This document shows positions 56,801 to 64,000 of a stretch of DNA of 64,000 nt, piece after piece. This DNA is from Cytospora piceicola. Lineage: Eukaryota > Ascomycota > Sordariomycetes > Diaporthales > Cytosporaceae. The notes below the pieces were generated by a model, which made no database searches, was not told the origin of the DNA, and saw only the letters and a list, made by a program, of their open reading frames with translations. Position numbers and translations under genes: made by a program. The stretch is taken from contig JALQBC010000010.1 of assembly GCA_023375675.1 (NCBI GenBank), positions 496,001 through 560,000 on the forward strand, read 5' to 3'. The first letter of the stretch is position 1, and each line of letters starts with the position of its first letter.

Positions 56801-58399
56801 CTAATATAAAACGGCTTTTATTTAGTTAACGAAGAAATAATACTTATTATAATAGATAAACTACCGGACGATATTAGTAAACAGATAGGCTTAAAAGATA
56901 ACTAACCTATTAATAAAGAAAGACCTTCGAATAACAGATACGTAATAGTCGAAAACGTCGATATATATAACTTTAATACAGAACTATTTACTCCGAGACT
57001 ACTAAACGACAGTATCTACTATAAAAGATATTTATTTTATCCGGACGATTTCCGTTATATCGATTATAGTTACGTTTCTTTATTTAAACTACGCTTTTTT
57101 AAATATTATCGTTATTATAGTAGTGTTAAAACGTACTACAGTATAATAGAATAAAAAAGTCTTATTTTAAACCTTAATATACCGTTTTAAGTATTGCTAT
57201 ATAAAGGTTATAGCTATACGTACGCCTGTATCGAAGCGCGCGGTTTTCTAACCGGTTATACTTTTAATACCTATTATAATACCGGGGCTTCTAAATATAC
57301 GATCTCTTAAGCGATACTAAACCTAATACCTAATACTAAAGTAAACTAAAAAGCTTAAGCTAATCTTCAGGGGATAAGTAAAATAAATACCTTTAGCTAA
57401 GCCGAGTTTAATATCTTTTATTAAGCTAGCTTAAACGGTTCGCCTACTATCTTATCGGTAAAAATAAGAGTATAAGTACTTAAACGTTTAAACGTAAGAC
57501 TATTAATAAGATAAGAATTTATAATACTATATTAGGTAGATATCTTTAACTTAATAGCTAATATATTATTTAGTTACTTTAACGGTACGCGAGTAAAAGT
57601 ATCGGTTTTTATTAAAACCGTTTTATATACTTATAAAGTAAAAGCCGCTTTTACTACTATAATTCTATTATAATTAAGCCGTATCGTATTTATTATTAAG
57701 CTACTTATAGAAAAACTAAATCCTTTTTATTTAAGCTAAAGTAAAAAGATTAAGTAAATACCTTAATTAGCTAAGACTTTTACGATATAATAGTTATAAA
57801 TTAATCGTCTTTTCCTTTAAAAATCAGTAAAAACACTTATTTAAATATACTCGAACCTGTTTCCGAAGAATATATAAAACGTATAAAATAAAAAAGTATT
57901 ATTTAAACCTTATTAAATTATATTTAATTACCTTTTTATTATTCCGAGCTATTTATATAAGATATAATCGTTAACTTATCTTTTAAGTTTAACCTTATTA
58001 ACGTATTAAACGCTTTAAATAGTATCGAATAACCTGTTAGTACTAAGGAATTTATCCCGAATAAGCCGCTTTTAAATAAGACAGACGTAAGGATATATAA
58101 ATATCTTCGCTTAAATAAAAAACTTAATATTACTTATATTAAAGACCTACCCGAAATAAAACTGTTAAACGATATATACGTATACCGGTATTCGCTTAAG
58201 TTTATATCGGAAGTAAACCGTTTCGTACGTAAGTTTATATATATATTTAAAGATACTTCGAATATTTAAGTATTTAAAGGTAAATAAATACGAGTTTTTT
58301 TAATTAAAGGCTAGTAAAATTAAAAGATATTATAATAACCGTACTACTTTAATAAAAAAGATTAAAAAATTATTAACAGTATAATAAACAGTCTTTATA

Positions 58400-60750
58400 A
58401 ATAAGGTTATACCGAGTAAATTATTTAGTTTACCTTATTCGGCTTATTTATTTTCGTAGTATAGAAGATAGTAAAAAGTAAACGTAAAAGACGTATAATC
58501 GTAGACCTTTATATCTTTAATAAGGTAACTATTCCCGATATATATCCGCTACCTTTTTAGTTAAACGTTTTTAAAAATATCTGTAGTAAGTCTTTTCTTA
58601 CTATTATCGATATAAGCTTATTTTTCTATTAGTTTTAAGTATACCCGTTATATCGCGAATAGTTTACTTTAATTAGTTACTATAGTTAAAAACGGCTAAA
58701 AGTTATATTTATAAGATTCTGTAACTTACCGGCGTATATTTAATAGTATATAAACTATATACTCTAGCTGTTTAAGTATTTTACTACTATGTTTATCGAT
58801 AATATTATCGTTTTCTTTAATACTACCGAAAAGTATATAAAGTATTTAAAACAGCTATTTATACTATTTATAAAACGTTATATATCCTTATTAGCTAGAA
58901 AATCCTTTATCGAATATCTTTTAATAAAATTACTCGGATTTAAGGTTAACAGACTAAGTATATATAATATTTTAAACCGGGTAAAGACTATTACTTAGTT
59001 ATAGTTCCTTATTACGCTATAGTAACTTAAGAAGTTTATTAGCTTTATAGGTTATTTTCGTTATCTCGTATTACGGTATACTAAACGTATCGATCCGTTA
59101 TAGAAACAGAAGACTTAAATACTTATTAAAGAATAAAAAAACGGGAAACTTTTAAAAGGTAACGCCTAAAAGAACTATACTCGTCGAACCTCTTTCGAGC
59201 TTACTTAAAAAGAGGTATACTCTTTTAACGATCTTAAGTCGGCCTTAATAAGTAAAAACGCCTTATTTTATTAAAACCTGGATAAGCTGTTATTTATTTA
59301 ATTAAATACTTCGAAAGAAGTTAGATTTTTAAGTATCGTTTTCTAGCTAAACGATAATTTTAAATAAGACCGGAAGTTACCTATACTTTATACTTAGATC
59401 TGTTTACTATAGTATTTAAATAAAACTATTAATACGGCTAAACGTAAATACTAACTAACCGAACTTAAGGTTATTTATTTAGTATAGCTAGTTTATAAAC
59501 TTTATACGGTTATTAGTTTAAACCGTAAATAACCTGTATATATCCTTACAGACTACGTTACTATTATCGGTATCGTTAAGCAAACGTCTTTCGATACGGT
59601 AAATAAGACTAAAATAAATATAAAGCTTATTTTTACGTTAAAATATTTAAACTAATATAGTTTAAACGTTTATTATATTCTAAGGGTAACTAATATATTA
59701 GCAGATATTATCTTTAAACTATCAATAAGTTAATAGCCTATAAAAGATAATAACATACTCGGTAAATTATAAGAAGATACTGCTTTATATAGTATATTCG
59801 AGATCTCTATCGATTAAACGTTTAAAAATCGTATCGTTGTAAGATATTAAGAATACGTTAGTTAAACTAATATTATCTAATAACTATAGAGTAATTAAAT
59901 AAAAACAGATATACCGTTCGAGTTAAATATAGATAAACTTCTATATCTTATAGAGTTATTAAGTAAATAACGTTTTTATATCCCGGTATAAGTAACTACG
60001 GATTTTATTATTAAAGCTTATAACGCTAAGTATTATTTCGGTAAAGATAGAGTTTAATATAACCTTACCGACCGGTTTATAATTAAGAATTACTATCGGA
60101 AGGTTCTCGAATATATTAAAAATTATTTAGTCTATACGGTAAATCGTAGTAAAAACTAATAGCTATTAAAGGAAATATAGCCTATTCTTTCGCTATTAAT
60201 TCTGTTTTATACTATTATTATAGACTTTATAACAGCTTTACTTAACGTTTTAGCTGCTAATACTCTATAGATAATCCTTAAAGTACCTTTTTTTAACGCT
60301 TTTCTTTCGGTTACAAATAAGTATAATAAAACGACTATCGTTATCTTTAGTAATACCGTATATATAGCCGTAGATTAAGTATACGTACTATTACGTATAT
60401 TATATTTATATAACTAAAGTATTTTATAATATATTATCTTTAATAAAGATTTTAAGTTCCTTTCGGACTTTTAGTAAGGCTTATAGTCCGATCTAAATAT
60501 TAAGCTAGTTTATTTAACCGCCTAACACCTATAAACTAATAGTTAGTCCGAAAGTAAGAATAAAATAATAGAATTAGTAATCTAGATATTTATTATAACG
60601 TATTTTAAAGTCGAATAAACCGATATTATCTTAATATTATAGTTTAATTTAAATAATACTTATAATAAAGCTATAAAATACTTTATTAACTAGCTTTTAT
60701 ATAGATTTAATTTTATTAGAATAAGCTAGCTAAAAGAAGGTATTCCGGCG
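58400..60750 (+). mobile_element. RIP-inactivated Ty3/Gypsy retrotransposon pol region
   Basis: Translating the plus strand through stops gives reverse transcriptase motifs in order: KRRIIVDLYIFNKVTIPDIYPLPF (split here as VDLYIFNKVTIPD and IYPLPF), FLTIIDIS, then the active-site box FIDN at 58792-58803, where the usual second Asp is Asn (GAT to AAT, a RIP-type change). Next come LLARKSFIEY and LLGFKV, then RNase H (ILTDYVTIIGIVKQT at about 59545-59590, and ADIIFKLS near 59700), then integrase (IDFITALL near 60215, an LVVVDRF-like stretch, and an HPQTDGQSER-like stretch near 60520-60560). This order RT-RNase H-integrase is that of Ty3/Gypsy. Gag, protease and LTRs were not located. All frames are broken, so the element is dead. 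Confidence 0.82.
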
Positions 60751-63700
60751 TTAGCCCGAAATATATTTTAAAAGAATACGTAACTTATAATCGCCGAGGC
60801 TTAAATAACTATAAAACTATAGTATAATAAGAAGTATCGTTAGTATAAGTTTACTTTAAGTAACTAAGTTTTTATTAAACTCTACTATAGCTATATATTG
60901 CTTAAGAATTTAGCCCGAAAGTATTCTTAATAATGTATAAAACTGTTTTAAGTCGTATATAAAGTAAACAGACTAGTATATAAGCTTAAAATAGTTCTAT
61001 ATATAAATATCTACCTAATATTATTTATAATTTATCTGTCTTTAAGTAAGCCGCTATAGTTTAACCTATATAGGTAAAATCTACCGGCTATAAAGCTTAT
61101 AAAAGTAAATAATAATAAGGCGTAAAGGTATAGTAAGGCTTTTAAATATTATAAGTTATAACGTATTATAGCTAAATATAAACGGAAATATAGTTATAAA
61201 TAGCTATACGTTAAGTATTTTATAAAATAAACCGATTACTTTAGCTATTTTAACGTATAGATATTATAAAATACTTTAAATACCGATAAAATAATTTAAG
61301 AATTCGAGATAAAATAAAAAAAAATAAAAAAGCTATATATTTAGTTAATAATAAGAAAAAAACCGCTTATAAGATAACCGGAACCCGGAAAAATAATTAC
61401 TTAAATACTATAGCTTTAGCTAAAAGGAAAACTACTTAGTAAATAACCGGTAGATCGGCCGATAATACCGGCGTTAAAGCCGAAAAGTAATATTCGACGT
61501 TTATAAAAAGTTACCGGGTAATAAAGGTTAAATATATCCGCGTTAATACTAAGTAACGAACGATAATAAAAAAAACCTGTTTACCGACCGACTATTAACT
61601 TAAACTTCCTTTTTTATACTATTTACTACTTTTCTCTGTTTTATTCCTTTTATTAAAGCTTACTTTTAAAACACTATATTATTAACTTAACTATTATATA
61701 AAGTATTCTGCTTAAAAACTTACCTTAAAGTTACCGTCTACTTATTATTTTATATAATTCAGAACTATTATATCGAACTCGCTTTATATTTACCGTTAAG
61801 TATATATACTAAACTAAAAAACCTATATAAAATATTAGCGGCCGAATATTTCGTAAATACTTTAAAATACTAGAGTTTTACTTAGTACTATACCTTACCC
61901 TTTATAACTTTAGTCGTCTATACCTATAAAAAAGCCGTATAAAAGAATACTCGATAAAGGTCTATAAGGCCTTACGTCGGGATATATTAAACCTTAACGG
62001 ATATAAATAAAGACTTTACCTATATAAAAGAGAATCGGCAGTATTTATTAAAACGTCTATTATTAACACCCGATTTAATACTTACTTATATCGCTATATA
62101 GCTAAGCGGATATATTTTCGATAAAAAGTAATCGATAAAAAATATACTAACCTTACCGACCGAAAGGTAAAGTTTAATATATATATACCGTTTTTAAAGT
62201 TTTTAACGTACCCGATTAGCTATAAGGTTACTTATCGTAAAGCTTAATAATACTTTAGTTAATATCTTATCCTTATATAAATTAACCGCGATAATACGTT
62301 ATACCGTAAATAAAAGCTTTATCTTAATATATAAAACGGCTATATAAGTTAAATAACAGATCTGCTTATAAACAGATATAAAAAAACTAACTTAGTATAT
62401 TTATTAAATTCTTTTATAATATCGGCTTAAAAAGGTTTAAACCTATTCGCTTATAGTTTCCTTATACCTTCGTCTACCTTATCTCGTAGATATAATAAAT
62501 ATATCCGCCGTAATAAAAAAGACTAATTCGCTTAAAACGTAAGTAACCTTACTATTAATAAAATAAACCTAGTTATAATATAACACGCTATTATAAGCCT
62601 ATAGTTTTTAAGCACTAAGCTTATAAATACCGGTTATACTACTATAAAGGAATAGTAAGAGACTAAAAAAAAATACTATAGCTTTATATCTAATATTATT
62701 ACTTACGCCGAAGTCGTTATAAACGCTTTTAAAAAGCTTAAAACGTAGCTAACTTTTAGATATTTACTATAGAATTTATAGTTATCGGGCCGAGAAGGCT
62801 TATTTACCGCTCTTATCCTTATAAAAGATAATATTAAAAAAAAACTAATATATAGCCTTTAGTTTAACCTTACTAAAAGCTTTTTTATAAATAAAAAACG
62901 TTACGTTACTAATAACGGTTTATCTATTACGATTTATAAATCGGATAAGTTTAAAGTAAATTCGCCTTTTATAAAGCGTAAACGCTCGATATACTTTATC
63001 GCTATTATCGATAATATATATAAAAACGATAAGCTTAAAGCGTCCGTTTAGTTTAATACTACTATACCTACTATATATATTATCGAAACAGGCTATAAGC
63101 TTAAGATTAACACTTACGTTTAAATAAACGGCTAAAAGCTTTATATCGTTCTACTATTTAACGTAACTAGTATTAATATTATAGTATTATACAATACCGC
63201 CGTATAGGTAGTAAACTTTATTTACTATATTTAAAGACTCGATAAAAAATTACGTATATAATACCTTAGCGTTACCTTTATATTTAAATACTTCTTCTAC
63301 TATCGAATAAACTTCGGTTTCGTTAAAACTAAGTTTTAAAAGAGCAGCGATATTAATTAAACAGGCACTTATTATAAATAAAAACGTCTTTATATAAGTA
63401 ACCTCGGTTATATATTTACTAAAACGTTTAAACGCTACCTATATAATATAAATTCGTACTTTAAAGTCTATAGTATAATTAAAGCTATAGCTTTAACGTT
63501 TAATAAAATCGCGACGCTAACTAAGAACGTCTTTAATAAAGACGTAAAAGCGTTATTCGGTTTACTATCCCTTTTAGCTAAAAAAGAGTTAAAACTCCGC
63601 TAAGTTCTTTAAAAATACGTTTTATTTAGTCGTCGTTTAGTTATTATTTTATAGTTATTCTTATATTCGTTATTTTACGTTTATAGATTTATAAGCTTTT

Positions 63701-64000
63701 TCGTAGTATCGACTATACGTATAAGTAAACCGACGTCGTATAATAAGTGCTTAAAAATAAAAATAATTATTACCTTTCTTTTTCTATTTATTTAGCAGTA
63801 TTAGTAGTATATATAGGTTTACTAATATTATAAGGTAGGTATTTAAGGATAAAAACTACTTTCGTCTTCTTTTTTTTATAGTTAACCGTACTCTTTTTCT
63901 AACTATACCTTATATTTTTATAAGCTTTTATTTCTTTTACTATATATACTACTATAGTCTACTTAAGCCTCCGCCGGTCTTTTCGTCGTATTATAATTTA

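Larger units (their letters stand above)
53592..64000. repeat. RIP-mutated AT-rich block with transposon remains
   Basis: From here to the window end the base composition changes abruptly to very AT-rich, TA dinucleotides dominate, CA and TG become rare while CG remains common, and no long open frame exists in either strand. This is the classic outcome of RIP in ascomycetes, which deaminates cytosines mainly in CpA. Host genes are absent. A Ty3/Gypsy polymerase is still legible in 58.4-60.8 kb; the identity of 53.9-58.0 and 61.2-64.0 kb is not resolved. Such blocks usually carry H3K9 methylation and DNA methylation. Confidence 0.93.

Overview
This window is nuclear DNA of a filamentous ascomycete (Pezizomycotina, most likely a Sordariomycete; I cannot name the species). 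The evidence is short spliceosomal introns with GT..(CTAAC)..AG signals, Zn2Cys6 regulators, an ATP25/RPO41 pair, an Lsh/MUS-30 type remodeller, a dispersed U2 snRNA gene, and a 10-kb AT-rich block carrying a clear RIP (repeat-induced point mutation) signature. Intron-exon models below were built by hand from frame continuity and splice signals.

Layout. Bases 1-45,000 are ordinary gene-bearing euchromatin: 3' end of MAD1 (spindle checkpoint), SYP1 (endocytic F-BAR/muniscin, minus strand), a CDK-like kinase with an altered catalytic loop, an unknown 286-aa protein, a long gene-poor gap ending in a 25-bp minisatellite, a Cys-rich 302-aa protein, a single-pass membrane protein with a PPxY motif, then a mitochondrial cluster (ATP25 and RPO41, divergent from one promoter) followed by an Arc1-type tRNA-binding protein whose upstream in-frame sequence resembles a mitochondrial presequence without an AUG. 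Next come the MUS-30/Lsh remodeller, an RNase H-fold protein, two conserved or unknown proteins, and two divergent Zn2Cys6 transcription factors. The zinc clusters of both are interrupted by unusual introns (a GC-AG intron in one, a 20-nt microexon in the other).

Bases 45,000-64,000 are accessory. They contain a decayed fungal amidoligase gene (46.3-48.0 kb), a U2 snRNA gene on the minus strand (about 49.5-49.7 kb), and the 3' part of a STAND/NACHT-type NLR gene cut off at 53.59 kb. The NLR stump abuts a RIP-mutated copy of the amidoligase 3' end, which opens an AT-rich block running to the end of the window. Within that block a Ty3/Gypsy polymerase (RT, RNase H, integrase) is still readable despite many stops; one catalytic Asp of the RT active site is changed by a RIP-type G-to-A.

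I did not find a convincing new multigene system. The most informative novelty is the 46-54 kb junction, where gene duplication, RIP, NLR truncation and retroelement invasion can be read directly, together with the candidate non-AUG mitochondrial isoform and the kinase loop substitution.
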